Position numbers and translations under genes: made by a program
Notes under the pieces: model-generated
Databases searched by the model: none
The model's input: the letters and a program-made list of their open reading frames with translations, nothing else
What the model was told of the DNA's origin: nothing
NCBI GenBank assembly: GCA_002422725.1
Contig: DITE01000059.1
Span: 1 to 64,000 of the forward strand
Length of the DNA stretch: 64,000 bases
Source of the DNA: Bacteroidales bacterium UBA6192
GTDB lineage: Bacteria > Bacteroidota > Bacteroidia > Bacteroidales > F082
Reading direction: 5' to 3'
Part shown: positions 36,994 through 45,874 of the stretch, piece by piece
Position numbering within the stretch: position 1 is the first letter of the stretch
How the letters are laid out: each line of letters starts with the position of its first letter

Positions 36994-39872
36994 TGCCTGA
37001 AAATCCAATTGAGAATACGCAGGTCAGAGAAGATCAGTTTCTGGAGATATTTGGGGCACGTGTGCACAACCTCAAAAATATTGACTTGAAAATGCCACGC
37101 AACCAACTTGTTGTGATTACCGGTTTGAGTGGCAGCGGGAAATCATCCCTGGCATTTGATACCATTTATGCAGAAGGGCAGCGACGGTATATGGAGTCGT
37201 TCTCTGCCTACGCCCGCCAGTTTATTGGCAATATGGAACGTCCCGATGTGGATAAAATTACGGGGCTAAGCCCGGTTATTTCGATTGAACAGAAGTCGGT
37301 AAACCGTAATCCCCGATCAACGGTAGGTACCATCACCGAGATTTATGATTTTCTTCGGTTGCTTTATGCCCGTGCATCGGTTGCTTACTCGCATGTTACG
37401 GGCAAACCCATGGTAAAGTATAGCGAAGAGCAGATCACCAACCTGATCATGGAACAATTTGATGGTAAACGGATCAGTATCCTTGCCCCGGTGGTCAGGG
37501 CCCGGAAAGGACACTACCGTGAACTTTTTGAGCAGATCAGGCAATCAGGTTTTACCCGTGTAAGGGTGGATGGTGAGTTGAGAGAAATTTCTTTTGGCAT
37601 GCAACTCGACCGCTATAAAACGCATGATATTGAGGTGGTTATTGATCGAATTCAAGTTGGCAACGGAGAGGAATCCGGCAAAAGACGTTTGTCGCAATCG
37701 GTTCAGACAGCCATGAAGCAAGGCCGTGGATTGATGCAGGTGCTTGATCAGGACAGTCTTGAACTGCGCTATTTTAGCAGTATGCTCATGTGTCCCGAAT
37801 CGGGCATTTCGTATGATGAACCCGAACCAAACACCTTCTCTTTCAACTCTCCATACGGTGCTTGTCACAAATGCAACGGCCTGGGTGAAATTTCAGAAAT
37901 TGACCTGGAGAAGATCATTCCCGATCCGAAGAAAAACATCAAAAGTGGAGGCATCGTACCACTTGGCGAAATGAAGAACAACTGGATTTTCAGTCAACTC
38001 GAAGCCATCGGCAATAAATTCGACTTCACACTCACAACGCCAATAAATGAAATTAGCGAAGAAGCTATTGATGTCATTCTATACGGATCGAATGAGTCCT
38101 TCGAGATCAGAAAGGAATATCTGGGAGTTATTAGTTCTTATTCGCTGAATTTTGAGGGAATCATTAGTTTCATTAACAACCAGAATAACGAAAATGCCAG
38201 TCCGGGCATACGGCGCTGGGCTTCGAGTTTCATGAACCATGTGGTATGTCCGGTATGCGCTGGCACCCGACTTAAAAAAGAAGCCACCTGGTTCCGGATC
38301 AACGACAGGAATATTGCCGATCTGGCATCCATGGACATCACAGCACTTTCTGCGTGGATACAGGAATTACCTGAACACCTCACCGAACGGCAGTTTCAGA
38401 TTGCGCGCGAGATACTTTCTGAAATTTCCAGGCGTACCCATTTTCTACTCGATGTAGGTATTGATTACCTAAATCTGAACAGGCCTGCTAACACCCTTTC
38501 GGGAGGCGAGTCGCAGCGCATCAGGCTGGCAACCCAGATTGGATCACAGCTTACCGGTGTGCTCTATATCCTCGATGAGCCCAGCATCGGGCTGCATCAG
38601 CGCGACAATCACCGCCTTATCGGATCGCTTAAACAACTCAGGGATATTGGTAACTCAGTGATAGTGGTTGAACACGATAAGGATACCATACTGGCAGCTG
38701 ATTATGTGGTAGACATTGGTCCTGGTGCCGGTATTCATGGCGGGAAGGTTGTGGCAGCAGGAAAACCCGGCGAGATGATCGATTGCAACAGCATTACCTG
38801 TGAATATCTGAGCGGAAAAAAACAAATTGAAGTGCCATCAGTCCGTCGCAAGGGCCTCGATAACAAACAGCTTGTTTTAACAGGAGCATACGGGCACAAC
38901 CTGAAAAATGTGAGCCTTGAAATTCCTCTGGGAAAAATGATCTGTGTAACCGGTGTTTCGGGAAGTGGCAAGTCGAGCCTGATCAACGAAACCCTTTATC
39001 CCATCCTGAGTAGTCACTTCTACCGCAGTGTTCGGACTCCTTTGCCTTATGGCAGTATCAATGGTCTTGAACATATCGACAAGGTAATTGAAATTGATCA
39101 ATCTCCAATCGGACGGACACCCCGTTCCAATCCGGCAACTTACACCAAAATTTTCGATGATATCCGCAAGCTTTTCGGCGAACTGCCCGAATCGAGAATC
39201 AGGGGCTACAAACCTGGTCGATTCTCATTCAATGTGAAAGGAGGCCGATGCGAAACATGCTCAGGGGCAGGGGTGAAGATAATCGAGATGAATTTTTTGC
39301 CCGATGTGATGGTGGTTTGCGAAGAATGTCATGGAAAACGCTACAACCGTGAGACACTTGAAGTGCGTTACCGCGGTAAATCGATCAACGACGTGTTGAA
39401 CCTCACCATTGATCAGGCAGTGGATTTCTTCGAAAACATCCCGATGATCCTCAGCAGGATAAAAACACTCAGAGATGTTGGTCTGGGTTATTTAAGCCTT
39501 GGCCAGCCCTCCACTACTATTTCGGGAGGTGAGGCGCAGCGGGTGAAATTATCGACCGAACTGTCGAAAAAAGATACGGGCAAAACCCTGTATATCCTCG
39601 ATGAACCCACTACAGGATTGCATTTTGAAGATGTAAAAGTATTGCTCGATATGCTGAATAAGCTGGTCGACAAAGGAAATACCGTGCTGATTATCGAACA
39701 CAACATGGAGGTAATCAAGGTGGCTGACCACATTATTGACCTCGGCCCTGAAGGGGGCGATAGGGGTGGACATATCTGGTGTTCAGGTACACCCGAAGAA
39801 GTTAGCCAGCATCCCGAAAGCTTTACCGCATTTTATCTGCGGGAGGAGCTTAAGCATAAAGTACAGGTTTGA
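36990..39872 (+). CDS. uvrA: Excinuclease ABC subunit A
   Basis: 960 residues. Two ABC ATPase halves: Walker A GLSGSGKSS and GVSGSGKSS, signatures LSGGESQRI and ISGGEAQRV, and Walker B VLYILDEPS and LYILDEPT. The DNA-damage-binding C-terminal zinc finger has CETC and CEEC. The first zinc-finger region has CPES in place of the standard CPxC, with the partner CHKC intact. UvrA finds bulky DNA lesions with UvrB in nucleotide excision repair. It is translationally coupled (ATGA) to the transglycosylase gene, an arrangement without an obvious functional link. Confidence 0.98.
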   Translation: MMPENPIENTQVREDQFLEIFGARVHNLKNIDLKMPRNQLVVITGLSGSGKSSLAFDTIYAEGQRRYMESFSAYARQFIGNMERPDVDKITGLSPVISIEQKSVNRNPRSTVGTITEIYDFLRLLYARASVAYSHVTGKPMVKYSEEQITNLIMEQFDGKRISILAPVVRARKGHYRELFEQIRQSGFTRVRVDGELREISFGMQLDRYKTHDIEVVIDRIQVGNGEESGKRRLSQSVQTAMKQGRGLMQVLDQDSLELRYFSSMLMCPESGISYDEPEPNTFSFNSPYGACHKCNGLGEISEIDLEKIIPDPKKNIKSGGIVPLGEMKNNWIFSQLEAIGNKFDFTLTTPINEISEEAIDVILYGSNESFEIRKEYLGVISSYSLNFEGIISFINNQNNENASPGIRRWASSFMNHVVCPVCAGTRLKKEATWFRINDRNIADLASMDITALSAWIQELPEHLTERQFQIAREILSEISRRTHFLLDVGIDYLNLNRPANTLSGGESQRIRLATQIGSQLTGVLYILDEPSIGLHQRDNHRLIGSLKQLRDIGNSVIVVEHDKDTILAADYVVDIGPGAGIHGGKVVAAGKPGEMIDCNSITCEYLSGKKQIEVPSVRRKGLDNKQLVLTGAYGHNLKNVSLEIPLGKMICVTGVSGSGKSSLINETLYPILSSHFYRSVRTPLPYGSINGLEHIDKVIEIDQSPIGRTPRSNPATYTKIFDDIRKLFGELPESRIRGYKPGRFSFNVKGGRCETCSGAGVKIIEMNFLPDVMVVCEECHGKRYNRETLEVRYRGKSINDVLNLTIDQAVDFFENIPMILSRIKTLRDVGLGYLSLGQPSTTISGGEAQRVKLSTELSKKDTGKTLYILDEPTTGLHFEDVKVLLDMLNKLVDKGNTVLIIEHNMEVIKVADHIIDLGPEGGDRGGHIWCSGTPEEVSQHPESFTAFYLREELKHKVQV

Positions 39873-39898
39873 CAATCAAACAATAAGGCTTACTTTTG
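39869..39898 (+). promoter_or_regulatory. Promoter P1 for the DHODH-like operon
   Basis: TTG at 39869-39871 (within TTTG and overlapping the uvrA stop), 19 bases, then TACTTTTG at 39891-39898. It would give a leader of about 117 bases. Confidence 0.6.
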
Positions 39899-39941
39899 TC
39901 TTCTTTTTGCCATGATATGAAAGTTTTTTCATGTTGCATGC

Positions 39942-39971
39942 TTGCTGAATAAGGCAATAAGTTTACTTTTA
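39942..39971 (+). promoter_or_regulatory. Promoter P2 for the DHODH-like operon
   Basis: TTG at 39942-39944, 19 bases, then TACTTTTA at 39964-39971 (last base differs from consensus). Together with P1 it makes a tandem pair before ATG 40022. Confidence 0.5.
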
Positions 39972-40021
39972 TACTCGATTTTATCTACCAATTCGTTCCA
40001 CCCAATTTAAAAGAATACCCT

Positions 40022-41014
40022 ATGATTGATTTGTCATGCACCTACCTTGGACTACAACTGAAAAGCCCTGTAATTGCGGCCAGCTCCGGATTTACCGACA
40101 CAGTGCAAAAAATTGTCCAACTCGAAAAACACGGTGCCGGGGCTGTTGTCCTCAAGTCGATTTTCGAGGAGGAGATTACCCACGAATATGATAAAACCCT
40201 GCGAGATGAAGCTGAGAATACCGGACGTGAAGAGTTTCTCGATTATCTGGATGTACGCATCAGACAGGAGAATCTTACCAAATACCTGAAATTGATTCAG
40301 GATGCCAAAGCAGCCGTAAGTATTCCTGTTATCGCCTCGATCAATTGTCAGAGTTCGTTTGAATGGACCAGTTTTGCCAGAGAAATCGAAAAAGCAGGAG
40401 CGGATGCTCTTGAGTTGAATGTTTTTATTTTGCCATCCAACCTCAATATTTCGGACGGCGAAACTGAGAAACTCTATTTTGAAATCGTGAAGTTTGTGAA
40501 GGAGAAAGTAAATATTCCAATCGTTTTGAAAATCAGTTTCTATTTTTCAAACCTGGGGCAGGTTATCCGTGATTTGTCCTTTTCAGGGATTAAAGGGCTC
40601 GTTTTGTTCAACAGATTCTATAGTCCGGATTTTGATATCGACAGTTTGGAAGTGTCATCTGCAAATGTTTTGAGCTACCCGGGTGAAATTTCGATGCCTT
40701 TGCGCTGGATTGGTATGATGAGTGGCAGGGTTGGCTGCGACTTGTCGGCTTCTACAGGCGTAGCAGACGGAAAATCGGCTATCAAGCTTCTGCTTGCCGG
40801 AGCCAGTACAGTGCAGCTTGCCAGTGCTTTGTACCGTCATGGTATAGGCTATATGGAGGTAGTGCATCAGGAGTTAAGAGACTGGATGGAACAACATGGA
40901 TTTAACCGGATTGATGATTTCAGAGGCAAATTGTCGCAGTCGCGCTACGAAAACCCTTCGGTGTTTGAGCGTGTTCAGTTTATGAAATATTTTAGTGATA
41001 AAGAAGCAATATGA
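40022..41014 (+). CDS. Dihydroorotate dehydrogenase-like flavoprotein
   Basis: 330 residues. TIM-barrel flavin-binding motifs resemble PyrD class 1: KSPVIAASSGFT, GAGAVVLKSIFEEE, VIASINC, ADALELNVF, IPIVLKIS, DLSASTGVADGKSAIKLLLAGASTVQLASALYR. However, the position of the class 1 catalytic loop (usually NLSCPN) reads NVFILPSN, so the catalytic cysteine is missing. It belongs to the dihydroorotate dehydrogenase-like group of Bacteroidota and is probably not the pyrimidine enzyme; the substrate is unknown. Its stop overlaps the next start (ATGA at 41011-41014). Confidence 0.88.
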   Translation: MIDLSCTYLGLQLKSPVIAASSGFTDTVQKIVQLEKHGAGAVVLKSIFEEEITHEYDKTLRDEAENTGREEFLDYLDVRIRQENLTKYLKLIQDAKAAVSIPVIASINCQSSFEWTSFAREIEKAGADALELNVFILPSNLNISDGETEKLYFEIVKFVKEKVNIPIVLKISFYFSNLGQVIRDLSFSGIKGLVLFNRFYSPDFDIDSLEVSSANVLSYPGEISMPLRWIGMMSGRVGCDLSASTGVADGKSAIKLLLAGASTVQLASALYRHGIGYMEVVHQELRDWMEQHGFNRIDDFRGKLSQSRYENPSVFERVQFMKYFSDKEAI

Positions 41015-41727
41015 TGGACAACCTGGAGAACGAAAAGAAAATAAGAAAAGCCTTCAAAGCCAAAACCTGGAACGAGATCAAAACACATGATTCCTGGTCT
41101 GTATTCAAGATCATGGCCGAATTCGTTGAGGGGTTCGAGAAAATGTCAAAAATCGGACCCTGTGTGGCCATTTTTGGCTCGGCCCGTGTTAGCATGAGCC
41201 ATGAGTATTACCGTTTGGCAGAGGAAATTGCGTATCTTCTCACCAAGAAAGGCTTTGGAATTATCACCGGTGGTGGTCCTGGAATTATGGAAGCCGGGAA
41301 CAAAGGCGCCCATTTTGCTGGCGGCAAGTCGGTGGGGATCAATATTGATTTGCCCTTCGAGCAGCGATCAAACCCGTTTATCGATACCGATAAATTCTTT
41401 GAGTTTGACTACTTTTTTGTGCGTAAAGTGATGTTTATGCGCTATTCACAGGGATATATCGTGCTGCCGGGAGGATTCGGGACACTCGACGAACTTTTTG
41501 AAGCCATAACCCTTGTCCAGACACAGAAATTGATTAATTTCCCAATTGTTTTGGTGAAGAAAGCATATTGGGCTGGTTTGATCGATTGGTTAAAAAGGCA
41601 CCTTGTGGAGGAAAATATGGTTCAACCCGGCGATATGGAGATTTTTACCGTTGTTGACACCGCTGAAGAGGCCGTTAAGATCATCGAGGATTTCTACAAG
41701 AAATACGCCCTCAAACCCAACTTCTGA
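41011..41727 (+). CDS. LOG family protein (TIGR00730, nucleotide 5'-monophosphate phosphoribohydrolase)
   Basis: 238 residues. IITGGGPGIMEAGNKGA and the signature LPGGFGTLDELFE define the LOG/YgdH family, which releases the base from nucleoside 5'-monophosphates; in some organisms the product is a cytokinin. It is coupled to the DHODH-like gene by a four-base overlap, which hints at a joint role in nucleotide turnover. A long N-terminal segment (about 45 residues) before the Rossmann core is charged and helical. Confidence 0.92.
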   Translation: MMDNLENEKKIRKAFKAKTWNEIKTHDSWSVFKIMAEFVEGFEKMSKIGPCVAIFGSARVSMSHEYYRLAEEIAYLLTKKGFGIITGGGPGIMEAGNKGAHFAGGKSVGINIDLPFEQRSNPFIDTDKFFEFDYFFVRKVMFMRYSQGYIVLPGGFGTLDELFEAITLVQTQKLINFPIVLVKKAYWAGLIDWLKRHLVEENMVQPGDMEIFTVVDTAEEAVKIIEDFYKKYALKPNF

Positions 41728-41732
41728 TACTG

Positions 41733-42170
41733 TTGAAAATTACCGAAGTTCCCATTCAGTTACTGCCCATTGAAAACGATGGTTTTCACATTCTGGTTCA
41801 GGGTAAGATTAATAGAAAAAAAGCACTTTTTCTGGTCGATACAGGTGCGTCCAGATCGGTTTTCGATCAGCATGGAATCAAAAAGTTTCTAAACAAAGCC
41901 ACATTTGAAGAGAACGAGCGTCTATCAACCGGATTGGGAACCAACACTATGCCTAGTCTGGTTACTGAAATTGCTTCCATTTCTTTTGGTCATCTGGTCA
42001 TCAAAGATTACACAGCCATTGCCATCGACCTGAAACACGTATTCGAGTCGTACGATAAACTTGGTTTGCCTGCAATCGACGGTATACTGGGAGGAGATAT
42101 CCTGCTTACTTATCGTTGTGTAATCAACTACGGAAAGCGAACACTCAAACTCTACGAAAAAAACAAATAA
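41733..42170 (+). CDS. Retropepsin-like aspartic protease
   Basis: 145 residues beginning with a TTG codon at 41733; no ATG is available before the conserved core, so TTG is the likely start. The active-site motif is LFLVDTGASRSVFD (Asp36), and IDGILGGDIL near the C-terminus is the second conserved retropepsin motif. One domain would need to dimerise to form an active site. There is no signal peptide or membrane segment, so it is likely cytoplasmic. It is the last gene of the DHODH-like/LOG operon, starting five bases after the LOG stop. The substrate is unknown. Confidence 0.87.
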   Translation: MKITEVPIQLLPIENDGFHILVQGKINRKKALFLVDTGASRSVFDQHGIKKFLNKATFEENERLSTGLGTNTMPSLVTEIASISFGHLVIKDYTAIAIDLKHVFESYDKLGLPAIDGILGGDILLTYRCVINYGKRTLKLYEKNK

Positions 42171-42186
42171 AGCGGTCTGGTTTTTA

Positions 42187-42603
42187 TCAAGACTGTTTTC
42201 TCAGCAGGCCAATCCCAAGTGTAACAAGCCCGGTTACCAGCACTGCAATGCCAAAATAAAGCATGGCAATCAACGCATTGGGTGAAGTGCTGCCTGGTGT
42301 CCCTGCGGCAGCAAAGAACCCGCCGCTGATCAGGAGCGACGACACAGGAAAACTCAATCGTGCAGTCCATTTCCAGCGAGGCGACAAGCTTGCATGATCG
42401 GCAAATAATTGTGCCAGAAGCGACAAGATTATCAATACTCCGGCATGGGCATGTCCGGCACGGAACATGGCCTGTTGAAAGGATGTGAGTTCAAGTTCGG
42501 CATATTGTCCGCTGAGTACACCCAATAAAAAATATCCGCCATAGGCAATGGAAGGTACGGTAAGCAGGATGACCCCGCTCATGGTTTTGGTTTCTTTAGT
42601 CAT
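42187..42603 (-). CDS. Conserved four-helix membrane protein
   Basis: 138 residues with four predicted membrane segments (about 9-31, 49-66, 81-99, 110-132). Between the first two is FRAGHAHAGVLIILSLL, whose paired histidines could bind a metal or heme. I do not recognise the family. It is convergent with the retropepsin gene with a 16-base gap. No promoter with a clear TAnnTTTG was found. Confidence 0.75.
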   Translation of the reverse strand: MTKETKTMSGVILLTVPSIAYGGYFLLGVLSGQYAELELTSFQQAMFRAGHAHAGVLIILSLLAQLFADHASLSPRWKWTARLSFPVSSLLISGGFFAAAGTPGSTSPNALIAMLYFGIAVLVTGLVTLGIGLLRKQS

Positions 42604-42721
42604 ATTAAGTGTTATTAGAGAAATGTTATTTGTTGTATTAATTATTTCAGCAACAAATAAAGCAAAAAATAATATTAATAGTTTTGATTCTTCTCATTCT
42701 ATTTCTCATCCATGACTGAAA

Positions 42722-42762
42722 GAAAAAAAAGAACTCCGGCAGTTTTGCGCAGAGTTCTTTTT
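42722..42762 (-). terminator. Terminator after the DUF2135 lipoprotein gene
   Basis: An 11-bp stem (AAAAAGAACTC 42726-42736 with GAGTTCTTTTT 42752-42762) and a 15-base loop, with T-runs on both strands. It lies 58 bases past the stop codon. Confidence 0.88.
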
Positions 42763-42820
42763 GCTTGGTAAATGACTTATCCTATCGGAATGCGGTCAAA
42801 TGAAATAAGTTTGATGGATT

Positions 42821-44038
42821 TTAGCGATTCATTTTGACTGGCCTTGGCTCTGTAATTTTTGTTTTTTTGTTGATAAAAACAGGTTGCGACTTGCTGCCAA
42901 AGGTAAATTCTGTTACCACAATGTTTTCACCCGGATTGATGGTTCCAGAGTAGGGTTGGCCGCTATTCTGCACCACATCTCCCAGGATAATCATTACTGC
43001 ATAAGTGGTAGGCTCGCTTCCACTATAGTAGTCCACAGTGACCTTATATGTGCCCGAGGGAGCAAGGTCTGCTGCCCAGAACACGTTTTCAGGTCCGTAG
43101 CCTTCGGTATTGTCCTGATCGAGGTAGCCTCCGGAACTGGAGGTTGTCGATTCCCAGCTGATGGTTTCGCCATTAGGCTCTGTCACCCAAAGGTCAACAT
43201 CACCTAAGGTACTCCAGGTAAGGTTTACCTGAATATCGCCATATCCTCCTTGAAGCACACCTTCGGCTGTGTTCACGTTTTCTTCCTGACTTTGTATCAG
43301 GGCGTAGGAAGAAGCCACGATTGAGGTTGCTGTACCAACGCTGCTGACAATACAGGCCACATCAGCAGATGAACATCCTGCAACCGCAGAAACCGAGCCC
43401 ATGGAGGATTCGTTTAGTGCCGAGACTTTCGATTTGGTAATCTCAGTGCCCGTAACCATACCTAATACCGAAGATCCCGATCCAATGGCTTCCATCGAAA
43501 GGCTGATGCCGTTGGCTGGAACAGCCGCTTTGGCCATTGCACCGGCAGTCATGCTGGTCGAGTGACCAACCAACTTCATCATATTCTGGAAGTCGCTGTT
43601 ATCTGTAATGGTTATGGCGCTTAACAGATTCACATCTACCCCTGTTTCCAGTTCACGCAACACCTTGATGGTTCCGTCAGTCATTACTACAGCTACATCC
43701 ACTTTTGTCATCGAATAGTTCCCAAGCAGGAAGATGTTGTTGTTGATTACTGCTTTTTCGGGCTTCCCTGCTGCATTGAGCATGATGGAATAACCCGGGA
43801 AGTTTGCCGATGGCCGGTAAAATATTTCTTTGATTGCACCTGCTTCGGCTTTCACCATCACATTGCTGCCATTGCTGGCAATAGCCATATAGCTCCAGTT
43901 CGATTCCTGGCTAATGTCGAGAATCGTTAAGTCGGCAAGACCTGATGAGTCTTTGTCTTTCTTACATCCTCCTGCAAACATGATCATAATCATCGCTATG
44001 ATCAACGAATAAACGTAAACAGATTTAGTTGTTTTCAT
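42821..44038 (-). CDS. Lipoprotein with C-terminal DUF2135 (YfaP-like) domain
   Basis: 405 residues from ATG 44038, which opens a lipoprotein signal (MFAGGC, Cys25); the longer frame is leader sequence. Residues about 30-260 are low in recognisable motifs and rich in Ser, Ala and Gly (SSVGTATSIVASSY), with two cysteines near residue 230. Residues about 270-380 carry a DUF2135-like beta domain: NLTWSTLGDVDLWVTEPNGE, YLDQDNTEGYGPENVFW, YKVTVDYYSG. Such domains are extracytoplasmic and of unknown binding function. It is monocistronic, ends at a strong terminator, and may be transcribed from a TATCTTTG box at 44224-44231, giving a leader of about 180 bases. Confidence 0.82.
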   Translation of the reverse strand: MKTTKSVYVYSLIIAMIMIMFAGGCKKDKDSSGLADLTILDISQESNWSYMAIASNGSNVMVKAEAGAIKEIFYRPSANFPGYSIMLNAAGKPEKAVINNNIFLLGNYSMTKVDVAVVMTDGTIKVLRELETGVDVNLLSAITITDNSDFQNMMKLVGHSTSMTAGAMAKAAVPANGISLSMEAIGSGSSVLGMVTGTEITKSKVSALNESSMGSVSAVAGCSSADVACIVSSVGTATSIVASSYALIQSQEENVNTAEGVLQGGYGDIQVNLTWSTLGDVDLWVTEPNGETISWESTTSSSGGYLDQDNTEGYGPENVFWAADLAPSGTYKVTVDYYSGSEPTTYAVMIILGDVVQNSGQPYSGTINPGENIVVTEFTFGSKSQPVFINKKTKITEPRPVKMNR

Positions 44039-44506
44039 GGGCTGAGTTTTATTTAATTGGTTAAAAAAGGATTTCAAATTAATTATAATATAGTTTGAGA
44101 AAACTTCTGCTCGTTCCCAATATGATGTAGGTAGAAACTTTATCAATTGATGTTTCTTTTTGGACAAATGATGGTGACGAAGCTACTAAATGAAAACACA
44201 TTAATCTGTTTATAAGATTATTGCAAAGATAGCACTGATAAAGAATTGGAAGTATACTCCTACTCGAAGCAACAGACAGAGCTAAAAGTGAAGGTGTAAA
44301 TACTTCCATAAAGGCAAAGTTATGCTAAATACATAGAAATTATCCTCTTGACAGCATTTATTTTTTAATTTATTGACAAAACGCAGTTGTTGAAGAATAA
44401 CATACCTTTTTTAGGATGTTCTATAAATCATAGCGTTGACTTTTTTGCAAGTCAACTTAAAAGCAAATGAAATACGTCATACAACTTTTCGAAAATTCCG
44501 GTTTGA
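44039..44506. other. AT-rich intergenic region
   Basis: 468 bases without a supportable gene. It holds a minus-strand -7-like TATCTTTG (44224-44231) and a hairpin with an 8-bp stem (GTTGACTT 44435-44442 with AAGTCAAC 44449-44456). The hairpin is about 50 bases past the stop of the small membrane protein and lacks a T-run. A plus-strand frame from 44467 is antisense to the small gene and not convincing. Confidence 0.6.
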
Positions 44507-44689
44507 TCAAGCTGCAAGAAAAACAAGCAGTTCATACACCAGGAAGGCAGGCCATACTATGGCTTTCGCCAAACCCAGCGCACCCATCCAGAAGCTTGTG
44601 GCAATTGAAATATAATAAACAGCGGCACCAATAAATCCGAGGCCGTAAACAGCACTCTGAGGTGCCTGATTGTGATAGTTTTTGCTCAT
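44507..44689 (-). CDS. Small conserved membrane protein, 60 residues
   Basis: Sixty residues from ATG 44689 (MSKNYHNQAP). Two hydrophobic segments are separated by a short turn (AVYGLGFIGAAVYYISIATS and GALGLAKAIVWPAFLVYELL). This short protein type (QSAVYGLGFIGA, VWPAFLVYE) recurs in many bacteria without a known function. A full promoter precedes it: TTG at 44742-44740, 21 bases, TATCTTTG at 44718-44711 on the minus strand, leader about 20 bases. The longer frame start at 44713 would overlap that promoter. Confidence 0.8.
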   Translation of the reverse strand: MSKNYHNQAPQSAVYGLGFIGAAVYYISIATSFWMGALGLAKAIVWPAFLVYELLVFLAA

Positions 44690-44710
44690 TACGTTTTGTT
44701 TTTGGTGTTT

Positions 44711-44742
44711 CAAAGATATGCAATCAATACATCGAAAGCCAA
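44711..44742 (-). promoter_or_regulatory. Promoter for the 60-residue membrane protein
   Basis: On the minus strand TTG (44742-44740), 21-base spacer, TATCTTTG (44718-44711). Confidence 0.6.
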
Positions 44743-44796
44743 CAGAACAAAAAAATTAACATTGGAGTCCACAAGGATAATGGCATGATCACAAAT

Positions 44797-44826
44797 AAAA
44801 AAAAGGCGACCCATTGAGCCGCCCTT
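44797..44826 (-). terminator. Terminator of the cytochrome-rhodanese operon
   Basis: On the minus strand AAGGGCGGC pairs imperfectly with GTCGCCTT and is followed by TTTTTTTATTT. It lies 26 bases past the stop of the last rhodanese gene. Confidence 0.75.
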
Positions 44827-44851
44827 CATTCACCATTATTGAGAAAAAATT

Positions 44852-45856
44852 TTAAGGTACAATATATTCATACTCCATGACTTCCCCGTTGTTGAAAACA
44901 GGCATGCTGTTTGCAACCATCAGATCATAGATCATGGTATTTGTGCCATACATGACTGATTTTGCATTGTAACCCAGCAAACGCAGGTAAGCAACCAACT
45001 GGGCACTTGTTTGTCCGGTGTAGCAATATACTGCAATCGCCTTGTCATGTGGCAATGTTTTCAGATCAGTTGCGAGTTTGATTGACTCTTTGGGGGTATA
45101 TTGAACGGCTCCGGGCACATGTCCGGGATTGTTGTATTGGGTTTCCGGCCAATAGTTAACAATGTAGTAGTTTGTCAGATTGCCAAAAAGCGAAGTGGCT
45201 GACATAGAGGCAACACTATTGCCAAATCCTTCATTGAGCAGGGTTGTTAAACGCGACTCGAGGATTTCCTGTCCGGTTTTCTTTGCTGTATTAATTTTGG
45301 GCATTGATCCTGTTTCGGCTTTAGTGTTTGGGGTGCTTATAAACTCACCGACGAAATTGTTTCCAATGTTTTGATCCCAGCCACCAGTGAAAAACGAATT
45401 CCAGGCACACATACCAAACTTCATTGAATAAACTTTGCCAAATCCCATCAGACGCATCAATGAGGCAGCATATCCCGAAGTTTGGCCAGTGTAACAAACA
45501 ATGGCAACCTTATCATACAGGTCAAGATTTACTGATTTCAAATGGTCGTATATACCAGCAAGACTGACATTTATTGCTTTGGCTATGTGTCCTTTGTTAA
45601 AATCTTCGCCCGAACGAATGTCAATAATGTAGATTCTGTTGGTATTGTTCAGGATGTTTACCTCCGATGCTGGCATGATGGCAGGCATGTCGGAATTAAC
45701 AAAATCTTTTCCCAGAGGCGAATCGGTTGACTCAAGATATGCGGCTAGCACTTCAGCTTCCTGAATAGCAGGTTCGGAATCATCTTTTTTGCAGGAGACA
45801 AAAAGGGTTGTGCCAAGCAGTAAAAAGACTAAGAAGTTTTTTAGGAAGTGTTTCAT
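44852..45856 (-). CDS. Lipoprotein with two rhodanese domains, copy 1
   Basis: 334 residues from ATG 45856; lipoprotein box LFVSC (Cys22) followed by KKDD, typical of Bacteroidota lipoproteins. The first rhodanese domain (about 60-165) has YIIDIRSGEDFNKGHI and the active loop CYTGQTS (Cys121). The second (about 200-330) has YIVNYWP, GHVPGAVQYTP and a second loop CYTGQTS (Cys278). Both catalytic cysteines are present, so both domains could carry persulfide sulfur. It is lipid-anchored, facing the periplasm or surface. It is the last gene of an operon with the paralog upstream and a multiheme cytochrome. Sulfur transfer to or from the cytochrome, or detoxification of a chalcogen compound, is inferred from context. 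Confidence 0.88.
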   Translation of the reverse strand: MKHFLKNFLVFLLLGTTLFVSCKKDDSEPAIQEAEVLAAYLESTDSPLGKDFVNSDMPAIMPASEVNILNNTNRIYIIDIRSGEDFNKGHIAKAINVSLAGIYDHLKSVNLDLYDKVAIVCYTGQTSGYAASLMRLMGFGKVYSMKFGMCAWNSFFTGGWDQNIGNNFVGEFISTPNTKAETGSMPKINTAKKTGQEILESRLTTLLNEGFGNSVASMSATSLFGNLTNYYIVNYWPETQYNNPGHVPGAVQYTPKESIKLATDLKTLPHDKAIAVYCYTGQTSAQLVAYLRLLGYNAKSVMYGTNTMIYDLMVANSMPVFNNGEVMEYEYIVP

Positions 45857-45874
45857 AGGATATTTAGTTGAACA

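Noticed and set aside
40022..41014. Genuine PyrD dihydroorotate dehydrogenase
   Set aside because: The catalytic cysteine loop is missing, so I call it DHODH-like only.
44039..44167. N-terminal extension of the DUF2135 lipoprotein frame
   Set aside because: The internal ATG at 44038 opens a clean lipoprotein signal; the extension would bury it.
44435..44456. Terminator of the 60-residue membrane protein
   Set aside because: The 8-bp stem has no T-run in the direction of that gene, so I list it only as a hairpin within the intergenic region.
44467..44631. Plus-strand ATG frame opposite the 60-residue membrane protein
   Set aside because: The opposite strand has a conserved small protein with a good promoter; this frame has neither.
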